This document shows positions 33,826 through 42,738 of a DNA stretch of 64,000 bases, one piece after another. Position numbers and translations under genes: made by a program. The notes under the pieces are model-generated. The model searched no databases. It was not told where the DNA came from and was given only the letters and a program-made list of their open reading frames with translations. The stretch comes from Cytophagales bacterium Alg240-R148. GTDB taxonomy: Bacteria > Bacteroidota > Bacteroidia > Cytophagales > Cyclobacteriaceae. The stretch spans positions 343,683-407,682 of the forward strand of contig LS999829.1 of assembly GCA_900537185.1 (NCBI GenBank), in the 5' to 3' direction. Within the stretch, counting starts at the first letter, position 1; each line of letters opens with the position of its first letter.

Positions 33826-34770
33826 ATGAAATACCTACAATACATTGGAATAGTACTCGGAGCAATTTATGGTTATTGCTATAGGTTAATTTGCGGAAGT
33901 GGGGGCGTAAATGGAATTTATGATGGTTTTAATATTTACAGCATCTCATTCATTTGGATTCTGCCAATAGTAATATCAGTTATTCCCATTCTTGTTGCAA
34001 AGAAGGAAATTATCGAATCAAGGTGGAAGCAATTTGTTTTTCCCTTTTTGAGTGTATTGCTATTTTTCATTTTCACTTTAACAAGCGGAATAGAAGACTG
34101 GCTTTGTATTTTGATAATCGCTTTTCCTTTTTTATTTGCAGCAGGGATAATTGGACTTGTTCTTGGGCCAATTATTAAAAATAGAAATTCAAACAAATTG
34201 TACTCCATAATTCTGTTGCCTTTTATTTTTAGCTCCGTTGAAACTACTATACCCAATAATAAAGAGCACCACGTAGTTAGATCAAAAATTGTAATCGCAA
34301 CAAACAGCCAAACCGTATGGGATAATTTGATAGAAGTACCTGAAATAAAGGACAACGAATACAACAAAGGGTTCTTCAATTACATCGGAGTTCCTAGACC
34401 TATTCAATCAGAACTTAAAAACATTAATGGAAAAGAATATAGAATAGGACACTTCTCTGATGAATTAAAACTGTACGAAACGGTGTCTACAGTAAAGCCC
34501 TTAAAATTTGTTGGGTTCAACATCCATATTGAAGAGTCAGAATTAAGAGATGTACCAACAGACAGACACCTTCTAAAAGGTGACTATTTTACATTTGATA
34601 CTATTTCTTATGAATTGATTGAAATATCCCCTAACAAGACGGAGTTGATTCTTAGTTGCCACTATACCCTGAATTCAAAAATGAATGGGTATGCGAATTT
34701 CTGGGCAAGTAGGATAATTAATGATTTTGAAAACAGGTTGTTGAGCGCACTGAAATTGAAAATTGAATAA
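33826..34770 (+). CDS. Membrane protein with SRPBCC-like C-terminal domain
   Basis: A 314-residue protein. Residues 1-140 contain about four membrane helices. Residues about 150-314 look like an SRPBCC/START-type domain: the start HHVVRSKIVIATNSQTVWDNL is the usual strand-helix entry, followed by IPELxx-like spacing, FDTISYELIEISPNKTELILSCHY and a final long helix (FENRLLSALKLKIE). Fusions of membrane domains to SRPBCC domains are known in Bacteroidota and are thought to bind lipid-like ligands. The gene starts 20 bp after the erythromycin-esterase-like gene and is likely co-transcribed. Confidence 0.75.
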   Translation: MKYLQYIGIVLGAIYGYCYRLICGSGGVNGIYDGFNIYSISFIWILPIVISVIPILVAKKEIIESRWKQFVFPFLSVLLFFIFTLTSGIEDWLCILIIAFPFLFAAGIIGLVLGPIIKNRNSNKLYSIILLPFIFSSVETTIPNNKEHHVVRSKIVIATNSQTVWDNLIEVPEIKDNEYNKGFFNYIGVPRPIQSELKNINGKEYRIGHFSDELKLYETVSTVKPLKFVGFNIHIEESELRDVPTDRHLLKGDYFTFDTISYELIEISPNKTELILSCHYTLNSKMNGYANFWASRIINDFENRLLSALKLKIE

Positions 34771-34834
34771 CAAACGTTACCTCCATATTACAAATCAAAG
34801 TTGGCTTTGAAAACTTTCTAAAAGGATACCATTG

Positions 34835-34948
34835 AAGTTTAATGCAGAAGAAGATTTTGAATAAGGTTTTGCTTTTGTAAGTATTAGGATTGCAGATGGG
34901 AAGGGGGTAGAATACATTTTTGATAAAAAGGGAATATTAAAAAAATAG
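34835..34948 (+). pseudogene. Short gene remnant between SRPBCC and LRR genes
   Basis: One frame reads KFNAEEDFE, stop (34862-34864), then GFAFVSIRIADGKGVEYIF and DKKGILKK to TAG at 34946. The second half looks like the natural C-terminal end of a small soluble protein. No start or remaining domain is found upstream. It is most likely a decayed fragment carried in the island. Confidence 0.4.
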
Positions 34949-35040
34949 AATAAAAACTGGCAACAATTTATTGAAGCAACAGCGCCTCTTTGGGGGGTAA
35001 CAATATTTTAAGCCGGGCTTTCATTTGGATAAAAAAAAAG

Positions 35041-35997
35041 ATGACCCAACTTTTAAATTTCAAAAACAAAAACCTAAGAGAATTTCCTATTGAGATTTTG
35101 GATCATAAGGAATTGTCCAACTTAAATCTTGAAGGCAATCGTATCACAGTAATTCCTGAATGGATTAATGAGCTAAAGAATCTTAGGGTATTGTATTTAT
35201 CAAACAATGAGATTTCCGATATAGAACCTTTGGGAAACCTTAAAAAATTAGAAGTTCTTCATTTAAGTAGTAATAGGATAGAGCAAATACCGTCTTCCAT
35301 TGGCCAATTGATTAATCTAAAAAGATTATATCTCAACTATAATTCAATCGGAGCTGTTAACGATGTTATTGCGAAACTAGAAAGCCTGACCCAACTGCTT
35401 TTGGCTTCTAACAAAATATGTTCGATTTCAGAAAATTTAGGGAACTTATCAAAGTTAGAGGTATTGAATTTATTGGACAATAAGTTAGAAGCATTGCCGA
35501 GTAGTATTGGAAAGTTGGGCCAATTGGAGTATTTGCAAATAAGTGAAAACAAACTGAAAAAACTGCCAAAGTCTATTTCTAACCTTGGGGCATTGACTAG
35601 TTTAGAATTATATTCCAATCAAATATCAAGCCTTGGTGTATGGTTCCAAGAATTGGATGCATTAAAAAATTTGAATATTGGTGACAATAAAATAAAGGAA
35701 ATACCAAACCTGCCATTCAACCTGTCAAGGCTAAGCATTTATCGCAATCCTATTGATAGATTGAGTGTTAAAATTGTAGATAGGTTTAAAACTAAGAGGG
35801 AAAGTGACCTTGATGAATATTTATTTATCGATCAAATTCAGTTAAAAAAGTATAATTTGAACCAAGCAGATTTTGGTAGTAAGCTTAAGGTGGTTGATCT
35901 AAAGAATAAAACAATCCAATGGACCAGTGCCAAACACATGCCATTGGAATTACAAATTAGGTGGGGGATTGAAAGAGAAAGAATATCGAACAGGTAA
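35041..35997 (+). CDS. Leucine-rich-repeat protein
   Basis: A 318-residue soluble protein with about nine LRRs of 22-23 residues, each with the L..L.L..N.I..IP..I..L..L pattern (LSNLNLEGNRITVIPEWI, then LRVLYLSNNEISDI). The repeats span about residues 20-235. The last 80 residues (VDRFKTKRESDLDEYLFID ... MPLELQIRWGIERERISNR) are non-repetitive. There is no signal peptide or kinase/GTPase domain. The start is the ATG at 35041, which begins the first repeat lead-in; the upstream extension to 34990 is basic and unlike the rest. A protein-binding role is inferred from the fold. Confidence 0.8.
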   Translation: MTQLLNFKNKNLREFPIEILDHKELSNLNLEGNRITVIPEWINELKNLRVLYLSNNEISDIEPLGNLKKLEVLHLSSNRIEQIPSSIGQLINLKRLYLNYNSIGAVNDVIAKLESLTQLLLASNKICSISENLGNLSKLEVLNLLDNKLEALPSSIGKLGQLEYLQISENKLKKLPKSISNLGALTSLELYSNQISSLGVWFQELDALKNLNIGDNKIKEIPNLPFNLSRLSIYRNPIDRLSVKIVDRFKTKRESDLDEYLFIDQIQLKKYNLNQADFGSKLKVVDLKNKTIQWTSAKHMPLELQIRWGIERERISNR

Positions 35998-36042
35998 TAC
36001 CAGTATCCAGTTATAGTACTGCAAAGCTTGCACACAAAATAA

Positions 36043-36147
36043 AACTATTATGGAGATGGGTATTTGACGGAGGGCATTAATTTCTGGGTTAATGAAACAG
36101 GAAATCTGTATAAATTTGTAGATTCAATTAAGGATTTTGACAACTAA
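36043..36147 (+). pseudogene. C-terminal gene remnant
   Basis: An open stretch of 35 codons reads NYYGDGYLTEGINFWVNETG, then NLYKFVDSIKDFDN, ending in TAA. The frame is closed by a TAA at 36040 on the upstream side and has no start codon. It looks like the C-terminus of a soluble protein. The rest of the 36.0-36.4 kb gap has a hairpin and the third recombinase tail. Confidence 0.45.
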
Positions 36148-36223
36148 TTTGGAAAAGAAGGCATGTTTTCGGCCACAAAAAATCCTGTTCTATTCCAAAG
36201 GGACTTACACAGCCCAACAAGGG

Positions 36224-36254
36224 GATGAGGGCATTGCCCTCATCACTTTCCTTT
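36224..36254 (+). terminator. Strong hairpin with T tract
   Basis: GATGAGGGCA (36224-36233) pairs perfectly with TGCCCTCATC (36235-36244), then ACTTTCCTTTTT follows. It is a convincing intrinsic terminator at the right end of the island content. Confidence 0.7.
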
Positions 36255-36298
36255 TTAGCTTTTGCGAGTTATCAACCAACTGAATTCACCACAAAACA

Positions 36299-36352
36299 AT
36301 CCATACAAATAAAACTATAAAAAGTCCGATTCAGTTGTTACATTTCATATAG
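36299..36352 (+). repeat. Recombinase 3'-tail copy 3
   Basis: The frame reads IHTNKTIKSPIQLLHFI then TAG, against IHEIKTIKSPIQLLDL of tail 1; over AAAACTATAAAAAGTCCGAT and the following TTCAGTTGTTA the DNA is identical in both. No other part of the enzyme is present. It is followed by ACACCAGTTGTTT, similar to the palindrome after tail 1. It lies 83 bp before the second sulfatase. Confidence 0.8.
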
Positions 36353-36435
36353 AAATACACCAGTTGTTTATTGCCTTGTTGGAGTATAGCGAATTGTTGT
36401 GGTGCATTGCAGAAATGACATGAAAATGAAATAAT

Positions 36436-38076
36436 ATGAAATACATTGTTTATTTGGTAACACTCGGGTTTTTAATAGGATCCTGTAAGAATAAAGAAAA
36501 CAAAATAACCGATTTAAATAAAAAGGAGAAACAACCCAACATATTACTCGTTATGGTCGACGACATGGGGTTTACGGATACGCAACCTTATGGGGGTGAA
36601 ATTAGCACTCCTAACATCCAAAAATTAGCGGCAAACGGAATGATGTTTACTGATTTCCACACTTCCGTAAGTTGTTCCCCAACACGCTCAATGTTATTGA
36701 GTGGAACCGATAACCACTTAGCAGGCTTAGGTAATATGGGAGAATTGCTAACTCCAAATCAAGTAGGGAAACCGGGTTATGAAGGTCATTTAAACAAAAG
36801 TGTGGTTAGCTTGGCAGAAGTACTTATTGAGGCTGGTTACCATACATATATGGGAGGTAAATGGCATTTAGGTCATGGCATGAATAGTATTCCGGGAGCA
36901 CGTGGATTTGAAAAAACTTTTAGCTTATTAAATGGTGGAGCTAGTCATTTTGATGATATGGCCGGACTTGCCCCTTCCGAACATGTGGAGTATACTTTGA
37001 ATGGAAAGAAAATTGAAGCATTACCTAAGGATTTTTATTCTACTCGCAGCTTTACCGATTTTGTAATGAATAGTATTAGAGAACAAGAAGATGATAAGCC
37101 ATTTTTTGCCTACCTGGCCTATTCGGCTCCCCACGATCCCTTGCACGTTCCAGAACCTTGGATGAGCAAGTACCGAGGTGTTTATGACGATGGATTTGAA
37201 AAATTGAGGGCTGCGAGAATACTTAAAGCCAAACAACTAGGTTTAATTCCCAAGGAGGCTAAAGTACCTGCTATGAACCATACCGGGAAGTCATGGGATT
37301 CTTTAAGTGCAGTAGAAAAAGATATAGAATCAAGGTATATGGAGGTGTATGCTGGAATGGTTGAAAATGTAGACTATCATATGGGTAGAATGCTGGAATT
37401 CCTTTCTGATATCGATGAATTAGATAATACAATCATTTTGTTCCTTTCTGATAATGGTTCTAATCCATGGGACAACAGTATGTATCCAGGAAATGAAGAC
37501 GGTGTTTATTTAAGTCAATTCGATAATAGATTAGAAAATATAGGAAACCCTACTTCACATACTGCTTATGGAATTGGCTGGGCCTCTGCAGGTTCAGGAC
37601 CATTAGATTATTTTAAAATGACTGCTGGCGAAGGTGGCATTAGAACCCCAATGATTATAAGTGGTCCTAATGTGTCAAAGGATGTTACGCACCGCAAATT
37701 TGTTTATGTAACGGATGTCATGCCTACGCTTTTAGATATGGCAGGAATAGAGCATCCGGATACCTATAAAGGAAATAAGGTGCTGGATATGAGAGGGAAA
37801 TCCTTTTCAAAAGTACTGTCTGGAGAAGAAAATTCGCTTTACACCGATTCAGAATTTATAGCTGGTGAAATGCAAAATGGAAAATGGGTTCGACAAGGAG
37901 ATTTTAAGGCCGTATTTATTCCAAAACCATATGGTCCTCAACAATGGAAATTATATGATTTATCAGTTGACCCTGGAGAAACCACCGACTTATCTGAACA
38001 CAAACCTGAATTGATTAAGGAATTAATTGCCAATTGGGAAAAATATGCTGAGGAAGTTGGAGTAATAGCCATGTAA
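36436..38076 (+). CDS. Lipoprotein sulfatase (arylsulfatase family)
   Basis: A 546-residue protein with a lipoprotein signal (lipobox IGSC near residue 17). The sulfatase motif CSPTR lies at Cys80 in SVSCSPTRSMLLSGTDNH, and VMVDDMGFTD, GKWHLG and FLSDNGSNPW provide the metal-site residues. Its size and the GTDNHLAGLG segment place it with the large arylsulfatases of the atsA type. It should be anchored on the outer or inner membrane, facing outward. It is not closely similar to the sulfatase at 23302. It follows recombinase tail 3, so its presence here may be by insertion, although its composition is intermediate. Confidence 0.92.
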   Translation: MKYIVYLVTLGFLIGSCKNKENKITDLNKKEKQPNILLVMVDDMGFTDTQPYGGEISTPNIQKLAANGMMFTDFHTSVSCSPTRSMLLSGTDNHLAGLGNMGELLTPNQVGKPGYEGHLNKSVVSLAEVLIEAGYHTYMGGKWHLGHGMNSIPGARGFEKTFSLLNGGASHFDDMAGLAPSEHVEYTLNGKKIEALPKDFYSTRSFTDFVMNSIREQEDDKPFFAYLAYSAPHDPLHVPEPWMSKYRGVYDDGFEKLRAARILKAKQLGLIPKEAKVPAMNHTGKSWDSLSAVEKDIESRYMEVYAGMVENVDYHMGRMLEFLSDIDELDNTIILFLSDNGSNPWDNSMYPGNEDGVYLSQFDNRLENIGNPTSHTAYGIGWASAGSGPLDYFKMTAGEGGIRTPMIISGPNVSKDVTHRKFVYVTDVMPTLLDMAGIEHPDTYKGNKVLDMRGKSFSKVLSGEENSLYTDSEFIAGEMQNGKWVRQGDFKAVFIPKPYGPQQWKLYDLSVDPGETTDLSEHKPELIKELIANWEKYAEEVGVIAM

Positions 38077-38153
38077 TACAAACGACAACACAACAATTTA
38101 AATAGTGCATAATACCCTTTGAAATACATGGACATGGCACTTTATTATCACAA

Positions 38154-38333
38154 ATGAAAAGAAATAGGTTTTTTGGGATTCTAATTATTTCAATTGGTAT
38201 TTTGGTACTTGTTTATAAAAAAAGTAGCTATTATGGTTTTGGTGGTTATGTTGATAAGTCTTGGGAAAACATAATTATTAGTTCAATTCTAATTTTAACG
38301 GGAATACTTCTCCAAATTAATAAGCAACATTAG
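38154..38333 (+). CDS. Small two-helix membrane protein
   Basis: A 59-residue open frame starting MKRNRFFGILIISIGILVLV, followed by YKKSSYYGFGGYVDKSWENI and a second hydrophobic segment, then a basic end. The two hydrophobic helices separated by a short polar loop, plus the ATG with a basic start, make a real small membrane protein likely. No family known. It ends 1 bp before the convergent oxygenase gene, so the two genes face each other tail to tail. Confidence 0.5.
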   Translation: MKRNRFFGILIISIGILVLVYKKSSYYGFGGYVDKSWENIIISSILILTGILLQINKQH

Positions 38334-38334
38334 C

Positions 38335-38931
38335 TTAACTAGTTGTTTTCAACCAACCTGTAATACTCATTCTTGATTTATTGGACACAAGTACTTCATG
38401 TGGTAATTCATCGCTTTTAAAAAACACACATTTTCTATTCTCAGGAGATATCAGTTGCACTTCTGTTTTCTTATAGATCTTAAGTTCTCCCCCATTCCCT
38501 TTTACCCAATCTTCATTTAGGTATATGATCATTGAAAAAGCTCTGCCATGATCTGTCTTAAACTGATCCATATGCTTTTTGTAAAAAGCGCCTTTTTCGT
38601 ACAATGCATAATGATATTCATACGACTTAATACCAGTAAAACAGGTCCGATTTAAATAAAGCACAAAAGCATCAATTAATTCAAAGAAGGCGGTTTCAGA
38701 TTCCTTGAGCTCGTTTTTATCCAACCAAAAGATTTTATCATTCCGAATACTTTGCTCGATGGCTGTATTCTCCCCATTCCCAATTCCTGCCGTCCTTAGT
38801 TTTTCTTCTCCATATAGCAACTTTAGATTGCCTATTAAATCAAAAGATAATTTGCTACTCAGAAAATCATTCACAACCCCTACTCGCTTGTCTAGATAGC
38901 CGTCGATTATAGATTCAAAATCACGCCGCAT
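38335..38931 (-). CDS. 2OG-Fe(II) oxygenase, prolyl-4-hydroxylase-like
   Basis: A 198-residue protein. The double-stranded beta-helix has iron ligands H and D in KHMDQF and a distal His in DELPHEVLVSNKSRMSITGW, with the Arg that holds 2-oxoglutarate shortly after it. The core YLNEDWVKGNGGELKIY is the typical P4Hc strand pattern. Members hydroxylate protein prolines or free substrates. It is one of few minus-strand genes here and convergent with the small membrane protein. The start at 38931 begins just before the N-terminal helix. Confidence 0.85.
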   Translation of the reverse strand: MRRDFESIIDGYLDKRVGVVNDFLSSKLSFDLIGNLKLLYGEEKLRTAGIGNGENTAIEQSIRNDKIFWLDKNELKESETAFFELIDAFVLYLNRTCFTGIKSYEYHYALYEKGAFYKKHMDQFKTDHGRAFSMIIYLNEDWVKGNGGELKIYKKTEVQLISPENRKCVFFKSDELPHEVLVSNKSRMSITGWLKTTS

Positions 38932-39657
38932 CAGAATTGAATTTGGAGGGGTTAAACTTTGGGTTTAGGCTGCCAATAGTTGCCTTAGAGGGTACTAAGT
39001 TGGTAGTCCGGTGTAGGCCATTTGCATTAATATAGAGGTTCATTGTCTAAATTACTTCATGGTGCAAACAATACAGTAGAATGCACTGCACTGTGCTTCT
39101 TCCAGTATTGAAAAATCAATTAAAAGACGTATAACTCTTATCCCAAAAAGTAAATGAATAAGCCGAATGGGTGCATTGGAGAATCGTACACCAAAGAATA
39201 AATTCAGCCCAACTGAAATGAAAGATAGAAATCTTGAATTAAAGTTAACTTTAATTCCCGAACCTTTATCCTTTTAAGGAAGATTAATGCAATTAAAAAA
39301 CTACAGGTTTCCCCAAGATGTAAAAACCTTTGCCTATTTAGCGTTAAAAACCTGCCATACTACTTTGCAACGAGCTTCTTACCCAACTCTTAGAAAGTAC
39401 TCAGTGGCAACCCGAAACAGCCAATATAAAGCTGCGCTTTTGTACCACACCCAACGTATCTGTAAAAGGCCGTTGGGAACACCATACACCGGCTGTTAGG
39501 ATGGGGTGTGCCTTCATTGGTTTGGGACCTAACAAATGGCACCACTACTTGAGCGGTTTTTCACGGTGCGAGGAACGAAGAAAAACCAGCGTTTTGTGTA
39601 AGTACTTTGTTTGGATTTTACCGAAATTTGAATTTCAGATTAAAATTGGAAGGTCAA
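38932..39657. other. Long intergenic region, including a 22-bp perfect palindrome
   Basis: A 726-base gap upstream of the AraC gene. Short open frames (39287-39499 and 39501-39731) show no recognisable protein and the second overlaps the AraC start. A perfect 22-bp palindrome spans 39236-39257, built around GTTAAC with flanking GAATTAAA and TTTAATTC, followed by TCCTTTTAAGGA. It may be an operator or an element end. Confidence 0.5.
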
Positions 39658-40575
39658 ATGAAAACGAGCAAGCAAGAAATAAAGAAAATTGGTTCGGTGG
39701 CCGAAATGCACGAGCATTTGAATGTTGCTAAACCCTCGCATCCATTGGTTTCTTTGATAGATACTGCCCAACTCGAAATCCCAGCTTCTGCCATTGGCAC
39801 AAGGTCGGTGTCCAACCTGTATATGGTGGCCGTAAAAGACCGCAATTGCGGAGTAGATTATGGGCGCAATTCCTTTGATTTTAACGAGGGTTTGATGGTG
39901 TTTTCTGCTCCAGGGCAAGTATATACTACCCGGCGATCGATGGAAAAAGGCGACATCCAAGGCTGGATGTTGTATTTCCATCCTGATTTGATTCGCAATA
40001 CCCATTTAAGCAAAAGCATCGAACAGTATTCCTTCTTTAATTACGATGTATACGAGGCGCTTCACTTGTCTGAAGCGGAAGAGCAGATGGTCAACAACTG
40101 CATCGCCCACATAAAAAATGAATGCGAACAACGGATTGACAACCACAGCCAAAGGGTAATTGTGTCCAACTTGGAGTTGTTGCTCAACTATGCCCTGCGG
40201 TATTACGAGAGACAATTTAATACCCGTACCAACCAGAGCAAAGATGTGGTAGCCGTTTTTGAAAGGGAATTGAAGTCTTATTACGAACAACAAAATGCTT
40301 TGGAACTGGGCACGCCGGCCATAGAAAGGTTTGCAGAAAAGGTGCACCTGTCCCAACACTACTTTAGCGATTTGATTAAGAAGGAAACTGGCAGGGCACC
40401 CAAAGACCACATCAATGATTATGTGGTAGAACGCGCCAAAAACATGTTGTTGGGCAGCGAGCAGTCCATCAGTGCAATTGCCTACGATCTTGGCTTTAAC
40501 TACCCACATTACTTCACAAGGTTGTTTAAATCTAAAACGGGTCAAACTCCTTTGGAGTACCGCAACCAAAACTAA
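39658..40575 (+). CDS. AraC-family transcriptional regulator
   Basis: A 305-residue soluble regulator. The N-terminal half (about 30-170) is a cupin-like sensing domain with VYTTRRSMEKGDIQGWMLYFHPDLI. The C-terminal half (about 205-305) is the AraC double helix-turn-helix: IERFAEKVHLSQHYFSDLIKKETGRAPKDHI, then ISAIAYDLGFNYPHYFTRLFKS. The start at 39658 gives the expected N-terminus; the frame from 39607 adds a leader without similarity. It lies 96 bp before the SDR gene at 40672, a common regulator-target pair in Bacteroidota. Confidence 0.9.
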   Translation: MKTSKQEIKKIGSVAEMHEHLNVAKPSHPLVSLIDTAQLEIPASAIGTRSVSNLYMVAVKDRNCGVDYGRNSFDFNEGLMVFSAPGQVYTTRRSMEKGDIQGWMLYFHPDLIRNTHLSKSIEQYSFFNYDVYEALHLSEAEEQMVNNCIAHIKNECEQRIDNHSQRVIVSNLELLLNYALRYYERQFNTRTNQSKDVVAVFERELKSYYEQQNALELGTPAIERFAEKVHLSQHYFSDLIKKETGRAPKDHINDYVVERAKNMLLGSEQSISAIAYDLGFNYPHYFTRLFKSKTGQTPLEYRNQN

Positions 40576-40671
40576 TGCCTGCGTTTTGTGTTGGCCTATA
40601 AGCATTTAGTGTCTGTTCATGGGCGGTTATGATTCGATATTTGAAAATCAAAAAATCAAAAAAACAACAAA

Positions 40672-41649
40672 ATGAACAATTCAAAACCAACCCAACATTT
40701 AGAAGCCGTTCTCAACAACCACGGTCAAAACATGGACAACAAAGTAGTGGCCATTACTGGAACCACCAGTGGCACCGGTTTCGTATGTGCCAGAGAATTG
40801 GCCAAAAAAGGTGCTACCGTATTGTTATTGAATAGGGCCAGCGACAGAGCCAGCAAGGCTTTGCAACAATTACAAGAAGCCGTACCGGAAGGAAAATTTG
40901 AGGCTGTGGTTTGCGATTTGCAGCAATTCGAAAGCGTGAAAAAGGCAGCAGAGGCGATTGCTGCTCGATTCAATACATTGGATGTATTGGTCAACAACGC
41001 AGGGGTGATGGCACTAAAAGACAACGCTACAGCAGATGGTTATGATGTACAGATGCAAACCAATGTACTGTCTCATTTTTTGCTAACAAAACTATTGTTT
41101 CCATTGCTTAAAAACAGCAACGAAGCCCGCATAGTCAACCATTCTTCTATGGCCCGTTTGGGAGGCCCTTTGGTAGCCGATTATTTTGAAGCCAAAGGCG
41201 GCCGCCTTGGGGGGGATGGAACCGAAGAGGACAACCTCAACTTTCAAGGGCCCCGCTGGGAGCGCTACCACCAAACCAAATTGGCCAATGCCAATTTTAC
41301 TTATGGACTAAAAAACAAGTTGGAAGCGGCCAAGATCGACCATGTAATTCCTCTGTTGGCCCATCCGGGCTTGGCCACCACCAATCTGCAGGTAACTACC
41401 GCCGTGGATGGAGGCATGGACGGCAATTCTGAATTGATGCAACAAGCCCAAACGGCCGAAGATGGTGCTACAGGCATCATAAGAGCCAGTGTGGATGTTA
41501 CGGCCAAAGCAGGCGATTTTTACGGGCCTACAGAAGGTTGGAGCGGCTACCCAGATTTGTTAGAGCCAGAAGAATTACTGACCGACTCAAACAACATGGA
41601 CATCAATTGGAAAGGGTGTGAACAAGCAGTAGGAGCTTTTGAATTCTAA
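40672..41649 (+). CDS. Short-chain dehydrogenase/reductase
   Basis: A 325-residue protein. The NAD(P) loop is TGTTSGTGFVCARELAKKG, followed by LVNNAGVMAL and the catalytic Ser (NHSSMARLGG) and YxxxK (YHQTKLANANF). These define an SDR of the WW-oxidoreductase/retinol-dehydrogenase-like type. The conserved Tyr and Lys are present. The first ATG at 40672 adds about 20 residues before the fold; an internal ATG at 40732 (MDNKVVAITG) is a possible alternative. It is presumably controlled by the upstream AraC regulator and is closed by the terminator at 41676. Confidence 0.9.
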   Translation: MNNSKPTQHLEAVLNNHGQNMDNKVVAITGTTSGTGFVCARELAKKGATVLLLNRASDRASKALQQLQEAVPEGKFEAVVCDLQQFESVKKAAEAIAARFNTLDVLVNNAGVMALKDNATADGYDVQMQTNVLSHFLLTKLLFPLLKNSNEARIVNHSSMARLGGPLVADYFEAKGGRLGGDGTEEDNLNFQGPRWERYHQTKLANANFTYGLKNKLEAAKIDHVIPLLAHPGLATTNLQVTTAVDGGMDGNSELMQQAQTAEDGATGIIRASVDVTAKAGDFYGPTEGWSGYPDLLEPEELLTDSNNMDINWKGCEQAVGAFEF

Positions 41650-41675
41650 ACTATTTTCAAAAAACATTTTTTATA

Positions 41676-41706
41676 AAAGCCTGAGGAATGTTTTCAGGCT
41701 TTTTTT
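41676..41706 (+). terminator. Intrinsic terminator after the SDR gene
   Basis: AAAGCCTGA (41676-41684) pairs with TCAGGCTTT (41694-41702) around a 9-base loop and runs into a T tract to 41706. Confidence 0.85.
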
Positions 41707-41847
41707 CTACAAAAAACATTGGCCTTGTGCTAAGGGCCTTAATTTCATCACCAGTTTTTAGACGTTGGTCAAGTAAAATAGTATAAGTAGCTGTGTTCAA
41801 CTAGGTTCGTTGCAGTAAAATGAACCAAATACAATGAACCAGAGACT

Positions 41848-42738
41848 ATGAATATATTACAAGTAGAAGGGTTGTCTAAAACCTATGCCAATGGCAAGCA
41901 AGCCTTGAACAACGTAAATTTGGAATTGCGCAATGGCATGTTTGGGCTTTTAGGACCCAATGGGGCCGGTAAATCTACCTTGATGCGCACACTCAGCACC
42001 TTACAAGCACCAACGAGCGGTAGGGTTCTATTTAATGGGCAAGACCTACAAGAACACCCCCAACATTTGCGCAGCCAACTGGGGTATTTGCCTCAAGAGT
42101 TTGGTGTTTACCCAAAAATTTCTGCTTACCAATTGCTGCTACACTTGGCCTTGTTAAAAGGAGTGGGCAACAAAAAGGAGCGCCACCAGCAAGTAGAAAG
42201 TTTGCTGCAACAGACTAATTTGTACGGTGCCAAGAAACAAGCAGTCAGTTCGTTTTCTGGAGGGATGCGCCGCCGTTTTGGCATAGCCCAAGCCTTGTTA
42301 GGAGACCCAAAATTGATCATTGTGGACGAGCCCACTGCTGGACTGGACCCTGAAGAACGCAACCGTTTTTTAAATTTGCTCAGTGCAATAGGAGAAGAGC
42401 GCATTGTGGTATTATCTACCCACATTGTGGAAGATGTTCGAGAATTGTGCACCAATATGGCCATCATAGGCCAAGGGCAGGTGGTGTCCCAAGGCACTCC
42501 GGCCGCATTATTGGCCCAGCTAAAAGGAAAAGTATGGGCTAAAATTGTAGACAAAAAAACATTGGAGGGGTACCAAAACAAGCTTAATGTATTGTCGTCT
42601 CGGCTCCATGCCGGTAAAATTTTATTGCATGTACTGTCCGACCAACCACCAGCCGAGGGTTTTACGCCAATCGAAGCGGGGCTGGAAGACGTGTATTTTT
42701 CTACTTTATCCACACAAAAAAACAAAGCAACATGTTAA
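41848..42738 (+). CDS. ABC transporter ATP-binding protein
   Basis: A 296-residue ATPase with Walker A GPNGAGKST (residues 36-44), the Q-loop region YLPQEFGVY, the signature FSGGMRRRFGIAQAL, Walker B LIIVDEPTAGLDP and the H-loop STHIVEDV. The C-terminal 60 residues (KVWAKIVDKKTLEGYQ...) form a substrate-class extension seen in transporters linked to ABC-2 permeases. It overlaps the following fused permease by 7 bases, a coupled translation arrangement, and belongs to the four-gene operon ending at 47977. Confidence 0.93.
   Translation: MNILQVEGLSKTYANGKQALNNVNLELRNGMFGLLGPNGAGKSTLMRTLSTLQAPTSGRVLFNGQDLQEHPQHLRSQLGYLPQEFGVYPKISAYQLLLHLALLKGVGNKKERHQQVESLLQQTNLYGAKKQAVSSFSGGMRRRFGIAQALLGDPKLIIVDEPTAGLDPEERNRFLNLLSAIGEERIVVLSTHIVEDVRELCTNMAIIGQGQVVSQGTPAALLAQLKGKVWAKIVDKKTLEGYQNKLNVLSSRLHAGKILLHVLSDQPPAEGFTPIEAGLEDVYFSTLSTQKNKATC

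Noticed and set aside
26000..36360. A classical class 1-type integron with intI and attC sites
   Set aside because: The recombinase tail does not show IntI features, GTTRRRY cores are inconsistent between gene ends, and several genes are larger than usual cassettes; only an integron-like model is proposed.
39287..39731. Short + strand open frames before the AraC gene
   Set aside because: No recognisable protein, and one overlaps the AraC start in another frame.
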